A stretch of 64,000 nucleotides of DNA from the NCBI RefSeq assembly GCF_021155765.1, contig NC_060110.1:18126001-18190000 (forward strand). Direction: 5' to 3'. Positions 14,633 through 39,300 of this stretch are shown piece by piece (position 1 is the stretch's first letter; each line of letters opens with the position of its first letter). Under the pieces are notes generated by a model. It saw only the letters and a list, made by a program, of their open reading frames with translations, was not told the origin of the DNA and made no database searches. The stretch comes from Diprion similis. Its lineage: Eukaryota > Arthropoda > Insecta > Hymenoptera > Diprionidae. A program made the position numbers and the translations under genes.

Positions 14633-17600
14633 GTAAGAATTATAAGATACAGTTGTTCAATTAATATAATTACTATCAGTGTTATATAGCCTAGAAAAGT
14701 GACGTCACGTCGGTTACAAATTCTCATCTATAACCATTGGAATTAGTGTTGATGATCAGCACGGTATCGAAAACAAAATTTTAAATTACCCAAATATCAT
14801 TGCGAAGGGTGCGATGGAATCGAATTATACTATTGCAATATGCGTCGCAATTTTCAAAGGTTCAAATTTTTCCCGCGATTGATCCGCTGCAAGCAGGCTG
14901 CGTCATATTTGGCGCAAGTATAAATCGCGGGCGCAACGTCGACCCTTAACGCAAAAATATCCCGCAGTGCAGGGATTTATATGCCGACCCTGTGACTCGG
15001 AAAGTGCATTAGGTTCACGCGAATCGAGGTTACGTCAATTTCTCTACTATTACGCAGTGTCGAGAGTGAATTTCCGGTCTTTGAATACTCTGCGCGGAGG
15101 CAAAACATTATAAGTATGCGTGTTGTATAGTTGCAACTTGCAATATTCGCGTAAACACTAATTAAATAATTAATTGATGAATTTGAATGCGCTACTTGGA
15201 GAACAAGTGTAAAATGGTTTAGAATAAGTATCTTATTTTTCACAAGTTTTGCCTTATGTTATTGAGTGAGGCTTTTGCTCTTTCACCGAAGCTCTATCAA
15301 GACGAACCGACTCATTAATTATCGGCAAAAAGGAACATAGATTTATGTTAATTGCGTGATTATTTCGCAAAATGCGGTTTGTAAATGCAAATTAGTTCTA
15401 CGAAACGATTCTCGTTATGGATTAATTAAAAAATTGTTGAAACGGTAGATCGAAATCTTACGAAATTGACTGAAATTCTCTTTGCTTTTACGCATGTTGA
15501 TCTTTGCACTTTTACAATCCTTGCTCAGAAAGTAAAACAATTTACTTCTTTTCGGAATCGCTGTTTTATTAAAACGTGAATAATTATTGCTTTGTCAATT
15601 TGGTCGTAGGCTAAATAATCTTAAAAAATTGAGGGCTCGTCAGATCATAATCATCTGAAAAGGGGCTGATCGTGAGTACATATTGATACATTGCTTCTGA
15701 ATATTATGACGTATTCTCGATTGGCGATACTGATCAGCCGTGAAACGGGTAATTATAGGCACCACCGATATAATCAAGACACTAAATCTATCAACTGTTT
15801 ACAAAATTCATCAATTCTGCGGATTTTACGACGTGAAAAGTAATTGGCCTGACGTCTAAATCGGTGATTGGCACTGCTTCAATTTTGCACGAATAAACAT
15901 TGTGTATGTATTTTTGGCACCTGTCTTAATGAAATAGCTCTGCAAGAAACTTGAGACGAAAAATGAGAAGAATTTTACTGTATGATGTATTCTCACTGAT
16001 CGGACACCTCGGTACAGGAAATATGGTGCCGCAGACAAAGTAATCTCGTTAATGTAACGTAACGTGGAAATAAGGACCAGTATTTTATAGCTACTAAATA
16101 ACTATGCAGAAGTGAGATCTGCAAAATATATAACGACAATTCTAAAGTATTGCGAAATAACGGGTTTTTCTAAAGAAAAAAGCAAAACGTCGTTGCAATA
16201 ATTGCTTCCGTTACGATCGAACTTCAACCTCAATGAAATCTCCTTCATTTTTCCAGTAGCAATTAACACCTGCTTCGCCTCCGTCGTTAAAAGTAAATTA
16301 CAGTTACTGCACGTGTATCTAATGGAAGTGTGTTACCGCAACGATTTCTCAAACTACCTTCAAATTTCATCCTATTCGTTGTCCAACTGTCTATCCGTGT
16401 ATCATTTGTATAATAATCGCGCTGCTTGGAACGACGAAACGAAAATCAGATGCAGGTTTCGGCCCTTGTCAAACACCGTAGGCATAACGTTAAGTCATCA
16501 TAAGGTCGGCCGGTAAAGGCGAGCGCTTTTTCACATCTTTCAATCTCCTCACCGTAGCCATAATTCGAATACCTTCTTTGATATGTCATTACACGTTCGT
16601 CGATGAGATATCGCAGGTATCCACTTGTTATTCGTAGGTATGTAGAAAACGAAAAGTTCGAGCGACGCATTTTCAGCTGTTAACAAGTGTTTTTTACTTC
16701 ATATACCCAACCGTAGTTGAAGCTGTTCAAATATTTGCGGAAACCTGCGATCGTACGTTCGGTGGCTGATTCCTGTAACGTCTCATCACTGCGGATGCAA
16801 TTCCATTGGCGTTGAAGGGTCGACGATTGCGATACTCCGGAGGCTTTGACACGCCTGAATTACAGGCACTTTTTAACGAGGGTTTACTTTCTCCGCAATC
16901 GAGTACAGGCGTCAAGCAGCGGGTAGCTCCGAGAGACATGATGCTGTTGCTATTGTACACGTACAACAACTTCGTGTAGTCATATCGAGTATCGACGAAG
17001 CAACAGCAGAAGTGGCGCGAGGGAAAAGAGCCTTGTTTGTAAGAGGTTGACCGCGGGATTTTTGCACGTTAATCAAATTTGACAAATCGCCGAAATTTAC
17101 CCCCGGATTTCAGTCGTCTTCTAATTAAACATGTATATGTACATATTGTTGCGATGATTGCCACAAATAATTAATTAAAGGGAACCGAATTATCCGCGAA
17201 ATTGTAAAACTTTAATTTGCTGTAAAACAGGTCAATCGTCGTTCATTGTTGGTAAAAAAATAAACAGAATAATTCACTTTGTCACCGATATTTAATCGTC
17301 GGTGATGTATAAATCGTTTATACTATACTCGGGTTATAGGTATAATTGGAAACATGATCCATGGTCACGTTTTACAGACATATGTCAAAAAGATTGTCTA
17401 TCAGGGTCGATGAACATCATTCTATAGACACGTACAGCAATAATTATTCTCCCAAAAAGAAGGGGAACCAGATTATTTGTATGAAATAGCCAAAGCTCGA
17501 GGCTAGGCAAAGGAAAAACGTATGGGAGGCGCGTTACATAGGCAAATGGTTAGATCGACATATTGATGGATGAATGGATGGATGGAGTTTGTTCATAAAT

Positions 17601-18073
17601 AAGCAACGATAATATATTACGAGCCGTTATTACGAAGGCGTAGAGATGTGAAGGAAAAAAAGTAAGAAGGTAAAGCAAAAGAAGAAGAAGAACCATTAAA
17701 TAATATTCTGAGAGGTGAATAATAGTTATATAATTATGAAAAAAGAAAATTAGTAAACTATTTTAATCAGGCAGGTATCACAGTTCAAAGGAATCGCTTG
17801 GCGTGCAAAAAAACGTGATGTCGATAAGCGTCTGGGGAAAGCGGGAATATTACACAGCGTATTCTATACCCGATGTGTTTTCAATTGCGAGTTACGAAGT
17901 CCGCCGATCGGCCGGGGAGACAGAGCAGTATATCCGATGACACTTTGCCCTAATGAAAGGCCAGGCAGCCAGGGCAGGGTGTGTACGAATGGACGTCTAT
18001 GGACGTGGATGCGTTCGTAGGTGTAAAGGTTGACACCGTGTGAAATAGAATTTCCCACGGGGCTCGCAAAGCG

Positions 18074-18081
18074 TATATAAG
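18074..18081 (+). promoter_or_regulatory. TATA box candidate (TATATAAG)
   Basis: TATATAAG lies in a locally GC- and CpG-rich patch (about 17930-18240). About 30 bases downstream, near 18104-18112, a start site would fall in a CpG-rich sequence. The first ATG after it is at 18155. This could be an alternative promoter inside the CaMKK 5' intron or the promoter of a small independent transcript. The evidence is motif and spacing only. Confidence 0.3.
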
Positions 18082-18154
18082 CGTCGGCGACGAGCGGCGT
18101 CGCGACGCGCAGAGCCGCCATTAAACCCACCTATATCCAAGAAGAAGGTGCCAA

Positions 18155-18292
18155 ATGAAACTGGCCGGCACGACGTGCAACCTGCTTCTTAATGCCTCAA
18201 TTCCCAGTCGACTTATCCCAACGTGGGTGCAATCAATCCTCTTCCTATGTGCAAGCGTTGCACGTGCTTATACCTCGTGCTTAACCCTTTGA
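18155..18292 (+). CDS. Possible small open frame or alternative first coding exon, 45 codons
   Basis: This is the first ATG downstream of the TATA candidate at 18074, with an acceptable insect start context (CCAAATG). The frame gives 45 residues and stops at 18290-18292. Residues about 24-40 are hydrophobic and end in a small-residue segment, which would resemble a late signal or membrane segment. A possible donor (GTGGGT) at 18223 would make it a first coding exon instead. I do not recognise the product. It may well be a chance frame in a CpG-rich patch. Confidence 0.15.
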   Translation: MKLAGTTCNLLLNASIPSRLIPTWVQSILFLCASVARAYTSCLTL

Positions 18293-18350
18293 GTCACACA
18301 TTATTGTGCCGAGTTTACTTTTGTAACAAGATAGTATTTTGCAGATTATC

Positions 18351-18537
18351 GGGTCACTGATTACGAATCTGAAATCAGACTCTTAACATTCAGGATGGTG
18401 GATCCAATATGGTGAACAAAAATGTTAAATTAGCTCGCATATATAGGGTGACTCTATGCAGATTTTTTTGGGGTCACTGAGTGGATTCGTGATACCGAAT
18501 TTTAAAATATGATTTCAGATTCGTCATCAGCGACCCC
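18351..18537. repeat. Element with repeated and inverted 28-base motif
   Basis: A motif beginning GGTCACTGATTACGAATCT at 18352 recurs as its near-perfect reverse complement at about 18510-18536, with two mismatches in about 26 bases. A diverged direct copy starts at 18471 (GGGTCACTGAGTGGATTCGT). The three copies sit within 190 bases. This is typical of a small MITE or foldback element. The left boundary may extend to about 18282, where a segment ACCCTTTGAGTCACA begins. Confidence 0.55.
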
Positions 18538-21500
18538 AGAAACACTTGGACAGAGTTTTTTTTTTCTCTTTTTTCAATATTATGTTCCGACAGCCCAGTC
18601 GATTCGGCTTTACAGTAATGGATTCGTCTCATGTGCCAAAGTTCTTTCAAGCCGACTTACAAGTCGAACTTTCGAGTGCTCAGGTAGACAGCTTACGATT
18701 CTCCCCAACATGCATAAATCCTCCCCTCTGAATGTGCTGTTTCCCAAAGTGTCTGCAGCGCGACGTTTTATGTGGAAACCAGCAGGAGGAGCTTGTGGAT
18801 TATTGTATCGCACGCGGATGTAGGTACACTTTACACTTACAATAATGGCGGCGATGGTGCCAGAGAAATTAATCCGATTTCTATTAGCCCTCATATGCAA
18901 GAGGTGTGCGCTGTGTTCGGATACATGTGTGCCATGCATATGAGGTACGCAAATACCTGCATGAAACTTACTTACCAGATACGAAAAGAGACTCCGTATG
19001 GGGTGTTCAGGTGTACCGTTATCGGTGTAATGGAAACGACAACTGCAAGTACTAATGAGCAAAGATATGGCCGTCCAATTAACCAAACTACACTGAGCAG
19101 CGTTAATTCTTCGAATTACCTATGCGGACGTGCTCTTGCTCAATGTATAGATATACATTTGTGTGTGAATTATAGAACTGCGTGACTGTGAAGATATCGT
19201 TTCGAAAATATTTCGATACGACGGACATGATTTACGCTTCAACAGTTTATTTAACGAAATACTATACACCTAGGTATAGCTGTATTTGAAAATTCGCTCT
19301 TAATTTTTCGCGATGATCAAGTATTTGACAGTCGAAAAAACGACTGAAATATGTCAAATATGCTAATAACTGATCTTAGTTTGTGAAATCGTCACGATTC
19401 TACACTCTTTAGACTCACAGTAGGTATGTATTCTATACAGGCCATTTTCTCCCCCCCTGATTAATTACCAGAGGGGTTCAAACGAAATAGAAAAGTGGAG
19501 AAATAGAATTAATCTTGGATGTCGCGTACGGATAAAAAAGCCTCAAAGAATATTTTTCCCGCTAATCATGATGCTTTGCAATTTTTCTGAACCCTGAACC
19601 GTCGTGTTTGGTTTCCCAGTATTCTTTTTGTCGTAAAATGAGACTCTTACGCATCCTGATTCTGCGTTATTTCCCGCAAGGGGTCAAGGCTTGCAGATAA
19701 TAACGATACCTCCTATGATAAACCGCAAGTAATCAGAGTCCATGCAGTTTGATGGGTACATGGACACATTTAATATATAAATACATGTATGTCGAAGCAA
19801 TACCAACAACGTGGTCAGAACGAATGACACGTGACAATGGAGATAATTAACTTCCGGTAACCGGCTGCGTTTGCAAACCGCAATGGGAGTTGGAAGTTAG
19901 ATACGCACGTCGAACTGTATGTCATAATCCATCCGACATACAGCTGCACCGTATAAGTTTATTGCAGTTCGAATGGAAGGTCATCCTGCAGTGTGGTGAA
20001 ATAATTAGACATCATACCAACACTTGTCGCTTGGTATAAACGTTTCTACAAGGTGTTTTTGACAAAACATCACTGTATGCAGGGTTGCCTGCCTTCTCTC
20101 CCCGCCAATGCTGGTCACGGTTGATCAGGGGCTGAAAATAATGACGAGCGATAAAAGGCGGGAAACACAAAATGCGCTCTGCTCGCGATGTTTCGCGTTA
20201 TACTTTGAAACGAAATATTATTGCAGTTCCACGAATTGTAAACTCCTTTTTACGAATATTTTCCTGTCCCTGAGTTGACAGAAAAGCTGCAATACTGTGG
20301 TCTTTATTACCGAGAAACACCCTGTACAATTTTTACGAACGTTGATATCTACGATCAGCGTAAACAGGTTTCAGTTCACGGTCTTCATCCTGCGCCCCTC
20401 TATCTATCTATCTCTCGCTCTATCTCTCTGTTTCTCGTTACCTACGTGTGTCTTATCGAAATAATATAAACATGTATATCCACATCCCGGTGTTGCGTAA
20501 ACGCAGTTGAATTTCTGCGGAGTGCGTCAGTCGCTCGAAGAAACGAAGAGAAGAGACGGGGTCGCAGACGAAAGCAATGCGCGATAATAATCGTGTGTTT
20601 ATACACGATTTTCGCATTCCGCGCAGAAGACACGACGCTCATGATTGTTGCTGTATCGAAAAGAAAAAACGTGGGAGGGGGGGGATGCACGTGCGCACAT
20701 TTTGTCAACGCGTGTGCCTGATGTCTACCGGCACTGCTGGATGAAAAATTTTGCATTGCAAATTAACTCACGGATATGGTATAAGACGTGCAGTATAATT
20801 TCATCTTTCGCCAACGCAACGGTTTGATCACCCCGTGTTTTTATGCTGGATATTAATATTTTAAGTTTATATCGTCGTTTCATGGTCAAATATTGTAATT
20901 TATAGCAACCGGTTACTAAACGAATTCGATGAAACTTCAACTTTGCGCGAAACGCGTAGATCAATTCTTTCTGCAGACTGAGTGTTCGTAGAAGATTTTT
21001 GCATATATTAAATGCAAATTTTCTTATACTGAAGTATATTAATACGATACAAAGAAGAAGAAGAAGAAGAAGAAAAGAAAGATAGACTCAGAAGTCAGGC
21101 GGAGAAAAATAATACCGTCGATTTTCTTTCCGCGGAAACTTTTCTGTATATCCGTGATGATTATGTAACACTCTGAAATTTTCTTCAAAAGTTCGTAAAA
21201 ACCCTGTGAATCAGAAGCTTTCAGAGTTTTTCTTTTCGAGGAAAAAATATCAGAGTTGACTGCTAAATTTAGTATTTCTGTCTACTAGTTTAACGGAGAA
21301 TTTTGGAAGAAACAAACCAAGTGAATGTAGTTCGCAGTCGATTACTCTGAAATCTTTTTCAAACATAGTGTTTTTTTTTTTTAATAAAAAATCCAAAGTT
21401 TGCTGATTGCTGATATTTGCAGGACAATATTAAGTAATTTTGAAAACACTGTTCTAAAAGATTGATAAAAATATACTAAGAATAAAAGTTAAGTAAAAAT

Positions 21501-22384
21501 GCGCTGTCCCATATTTTACTCGAATTCATATAATAGATGTTTCGAAATCTGTAATTCACACCGTAGATTCTTGCATGTCCTCGTGATTTAGAACCAAACA
21601 AACCTCGTAAATCTCCCGACTGATGCGTGCCTGCACGCATCTCGATCCGCGAGTATCGCCGACCAATGTTGCAACATATAGATTGATAAATGTGCCGGTT
21701 GCGAATTCTCGTCTCGTTTCGTCTCGTCGCATCGCGTCTCGTAGAAATGCAGGCCACTGCAGGCGGTGTTTTTCAAACAACATACGTTTTAAATTATACG
21801 GTCAACCGTTTAATCCCCCTGTAACAGATTTTCTCTTCTATGCCTATTTTCGACGCAAAGAATTTCTCCGTGAATTATAGGTATAATGATTTCGCCATAA
21901 CGTTGAATCCCTGCGTCAGTGCGGCAAAAAAAAAAAAAAAAAAATTCAATATAAAAAAGGAAACCAGGACTATGACTGTATGGATAAAAACCTGAGACTA
22001 TTAGAAATCTTCGGAATGAGTTGAATTAACCTGTAGGTATGTAGCTGTGATGGAAATCAATGAAAGTAAACTAACCATCCATGAAAAATTTCGTTGCATC
22101 AGCTGCAATTTTGTAAGATTAATTAAACTTGCTCTTATTCGTTAGAACTAAAATTTTCTGGTCAAGTAAATTATTTTTATATCCGTGTGGAGAGAAAAAA
22201 GTAAAACGCATTATAACAAACATGCAGAATTAGTTGTTATCCCGTATTTTAAACAGCGCCTCGTTTCCGTTTTTCCAGGTACACAGCCGTCGACGAAGAG
22301 TCGCCAGGAGCAGCGTCTAGAAGACTCGGAGCCGCCTCTCCGTTGCAAACCACCGTTTCAGCCAGAGAAGCTGAGGGTGGTGAT

Positions 22385-34944
<12,560 letters not shown>

Positions 34945-35772
34945 TAGAAGCTATGAGAGTAACTGCACTGTTTTAAAACGTATCAAATCGATCCTCGTTA
35001 ATAACTGTGTTATACTTTCGAGGCAGCGATTGCGGTCACAGGAGATTTTTATTTTATTTATTTATTTTTTTTAAGTTTTTTCAATACGACTCATCCTGAG
35101 CAAAGAACGAAACGTCGAAGTTGAAACTTGCGCACCTACTTCCATTGGAGGTAAAAGAAAAGCGCGAGGTAAAAAAGAAAGAAAAATAATTTGAATTTTG
35201 TGCCGGGTGTATAATATAGACTATAATTCCGACTAACTTAGGTGCCAAATATGATGGAAAATAAGATATAAATTGCGTATAATAATGTATAATAAGGTGT
35301 GTAAGTTTAAGGCGTTTTAGCATATACATATATATTGTATATATATATATGTGTAATATATTAATATACATACACAGCTGTGTTAGACCAAACTTATAAC
35401 AAAGCGTTAGACATCGATCCTTGCACAGTAATTTTCTGTGCGGAATCAGGATATTATATTACTATGTCCATTAAAAGCGGGTGAACAGAAGAGGATCCGT
35501 GTCCAAAAAACGAGAGAGAGATTAGAGGAAGAAGAAGAACAACAAAAAAGGAATATATTCGACGTCGAGTGTTACTCGTAAAAAAATTCGCACCATGACC
35601 GAGCGTGATTCTCTTAGATTTCGTACACGTGTAGCTTAGGTACATATTATATATATATATACACGTATATGATATATACATATAAAGTGAAATAAGACAG
35701 GTATGTAGGTGGTTTGAGTCTGGCTGTTACCACACGTCCAGGTCATCGACTCCCAAAATCATAATAATACAT

Positions 35773-35807
<35 letters not shown>

Positions 35808-36300
35808 CACGTATATGTATACTTAGGGCAGATGTATATGATACATAAATATGTATATACCTTATAAGCACAATTATAATGCCTGTACCCATATTGTTAT
35901 AATAATACTGAAACCTGAACGAACCAACGAAATTATAATCTTCCATAAGCACCGCCGATTTTTTTAATCTACACGATTAGGATATAATCATTATACATAC
36001 ATACATACATATATTGTTAATAATAAATAAGAGTCAAACTTTATCTCTGATATATACATACATATATATGCATACAGACTCGTGTTGTACAGTTGAACTT
36101 CATTATATACGTAATAATAGTTAAGGGATATAATAAATCTATGCATAAACATGCAAAACATGTAAGTATGATATTGTTTAGATACGTATACCCGTTGCAT
36201 ATTAATGTTTATGTTTTATTTGTTATCCCTTAACTTGAGGAGACGCAGGAACTCTGGTAATTATGAAAAAAACACAATAAAATTGTCACAGTTTTTTGTA
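34945..36300 (+). other. CaMKK: CaMKK 3'UTR with several poly(A) signals
   Basis: After the TGA at 34942-34944 the DNA is AT-rich with many TATA-type dinucleotide runs (for example 35641-35680 and 35778-35815). AATAAA hexamers occur at 36022, 36132 and 36276, so the transcript may end between about 36040 and 36300. A 26-bp palindrome follows at 36294. The exact end cannot be fixed without transcript data. Confidence 0.55.
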
Positions 36301-36319
36301 ATACACGTGTATTACAAAA
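36294..36319. repeat. Perfect 26-bp palindrome centred on CACGTG
   Basis: TTTTGTAATACAC (36294-36306) is followed at once by its exact reverse complement (36307-36319). The centre is the E-box CACGTG. It lies 13 bases after an AATAAA at 36276-36281, close to a likely CaMKK transcript end. It could be a binding site for a bHLH dimer or a terminator-like fold in RNA. Confidence 0.7.
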
Positions 36320-39300
36320 TTACCTGCCGTGAGGTTCGTACTTGTTGATTTCAATGTTCGACGCACGGACATAAATCGCTTTGCATTTTCAGTTATTTTC
36401 ATATTACGGATTATTTGAGGTATGAAACCGAGAATTAGTGAAAAAAGAATGAGCTTTCAGATTTTTTCGATATTTTAACTACTGAGTTGGTAAAAATGTT
36501 GACTCTTCTTCAATCACAAGATTGTGGTTCCCGTAAAAATTCGTTGAACAAAATTCTTTCGATTAAACGGAGTTAGAGATTAGTCGCTAAAGTCGAAATC
36601 AAAACAACGATGCATGGAAGCGTTGGTAAGAAGGTGAATAAAATAAAAGTGCGCACATATTTCGACACGAATCAAGGTCTTTCTGTCGTTACTTCTTTCG
36701 AGAATCGATTTTCCACCTGTTTCTGAAATTCGTCAATCCGCTAAATCAGAGATAGAATTTTACGCGAAATAAAATGTTTAATTGGTAAAAATAAAATTCA
36801 CAATTTTTTGAAGTATAAAATTCTCACACCTTTTATTCGACAAGTGTAAGTATATTCAAAACGAGAAACGTCAAATAAATGGCTCGAGATTTGAAAGCAA
36901 ATAATTTTCAAAACAACCCTCCAAGCACTCAAGTTACTGAAACACTTCCAACTATGGAATTGCTTCGAATCATTCCAATACTCAAATATTCCATCCGATT
37001 TCACCACTGTTCTCAAGACCATGAAAACGAACGATAAGCAAAGAAAAATACGGCCGATAAAATAGCGCGATCCGCGTTAAAGCCCGAGGCTAGAAAAGCT
37101 TCTCTATGGCTCGTGCAGGCTACGACGAGGGTGGTAGTAGACGGGGGTCTTTGCGATCCGTGGTGTTATTATAGTGCGATAGCCTCGGTGGTGAAAGCTG
37201 TTGTTAGGCGCACTGTCGCGTAAACAGAAGGTAACGAACCGGGAACAATCGGACCACGCCTCAGTGCTTTTTCGAAATAAGTCGACGGGCCGGAAGTTAT
37301 AATATGATCGGTTCGACCGGCGCCGATTTTCGCGCCGAATTTCCGATAAAATCTCATTCCCGGCTTGCAAGTGTCCGGTTTGATTATGCGAAAGGTGTGA
37401 CAGGGTGGGAACAGGAAATTAATAACACTAATTTGAGATCGTCGATTTACCACTCTTGGCGGTAAATTCGGTGCCAAGTAATTAATCCTCGGTCTAAGTC
37501 TAAATCGTCTGCCGGAAAATATTTACAATCAAACGTGCTGAAGTAATTTATTCGTGATGGTTTGAAATCTATAGATTTGTCAAATTTTACGTACGCACCG
37601 AATAGTTATCGACGAAAGTTTGACTTATTAAAAATTTTTTACACATCTTTTCTTCATTTTTTCATCCGTGAACCAGACGTTTTGGGTGTCAACGGAGAAG
37701 GAGATAAAATGATAGTTAGATGTAGGAAAATTTAGAATATAGATAAGCTTGAAATCGAAGAGCTCCTCGAACTTACTAATTCAATTCGTTTTAATTCGCA
37801 CGTGCGAATACCTCTCCAATTTAGCTATAAACTATTACCCATTAGATGGACAAACCAGGGTTGGCCATTAACTAAATTGCTTGGTTAAAAAGCGAGCCTC
37901 GCGTTAAATTCGCGAATTAAATGATAATAATATGTACGAAAATCTCCGATCGTGAGATGAGTTAATTTTCGTACTAAATAATTTTTGCGTAACTTAGGAC
38001 GAAGCAAGAAAGAAAAATAAACTCCGACGTTATTGCAAGGATTTCTTGACACGTCGATACTATTACAGTGCGATTCATAATTTTTATAGCAATTGGGATA
38101 AATTCAGGCTTTCTCAAATCTAGCCTTACTTATATACATCACTTTATTCATCCATACAGCAAAATATCCTCCGAACCACCTGAATTCTTATTTTACAAAG
38201 CGCACCTTTCTTAGCGAAGCGAACAACGAAAGATCTCTAGATATATTCGTAATTGAGCCACTCTAATATATCCGGTTGAGATATCGATCGTTTCTATTTA
38301 AATCTTACGTTCTGCATGTTCACGATAGGTATATGATATTGTATAAGGTTTTATCATGTATATATACGAACCCGAGTCTGGATAAAAAAAAACTAAAGAT
38401 AAAAAAAATAAAAAACAACGCAGTTTCGGTCGTTGCGCTTTAGCGCTAATTAAATATATACATATATATCTACATTTTACGTCGGTAATTGCACGAGCTT
38501 TATTAGGTACGCGGTATTTCAAATTCTAATAATAATAATTATTATAATAACATATATTATTTGTGACACCTTAACGTGACACGTGCTTTACTTATTAATG
38601 GATGTAATTACGTCGATTCATGGAGGAAAAGAACTCATGACCGGGTTGCGCAGGTATACAAACGTTTGGAATGAATAATTATGATATTAAAAAAATGCGT
38701 AGATGAACTTCGTACCTCTGCAATTTGCTTGCGGCGAAGTTCGATTATCGCGCTCATCATTGCTAGCTTTGTAAACATATATGTATATACATATATTAAA
38801 TACATATATATTAAAAGACACACTGAAAATGTGTGATAACGAAAGAAAATTTGGAATTTACATACGTATATTATAAGGAATATAAGGCGCGCGCGGATTG
38901 TAATTAGCCGACGTATAGATTATTCTTGTAAATGTATATAACAAGAAACTTACATGTAATATTATTGTACAATGCACAAGCACTTTATATAACATATACA
39001 TATACATATAGGTGTACGTAGGTACGTACCTGTATAAATATATGATACATTCCGTGGGTCATAACGTGAACTTAATGACACGACATGACGCATATATATA
39101 TATATATATATATATATGCAATAGTAGATGATTGTCTACATGGATGTATGCTTATAGCACTTATCTGTATAAAATATATGTACAAAGTGGATCGCCCCCC
39201 GGAGGCTGGATCAAAGAGTGGATCATTGTATGCGCGGTTTTTGCCCTGTCACGTCTTGATCGTCGATACAAAACGAAATTTATTCCTAAAATTATCGATA

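Larger units (their letters stand above)
14633..22278 (+). other. Putative CaMKK 5' intron, or intergenic DNA
   Basis: No exon of a known protein was found in these 7.6 kb. The stretch contains a TATA-like promoter candidate at 18074, a small open frame at 18155-18292, an inverted-repeat element at 18351-18537, a GAA microsatellite near 21053-21074 and an A-run near 21927-21944. Open frames of about 130-160 codons overlap on opposite strands at 18610-19188 but match nothing I recognise. Confidence 0.4.
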
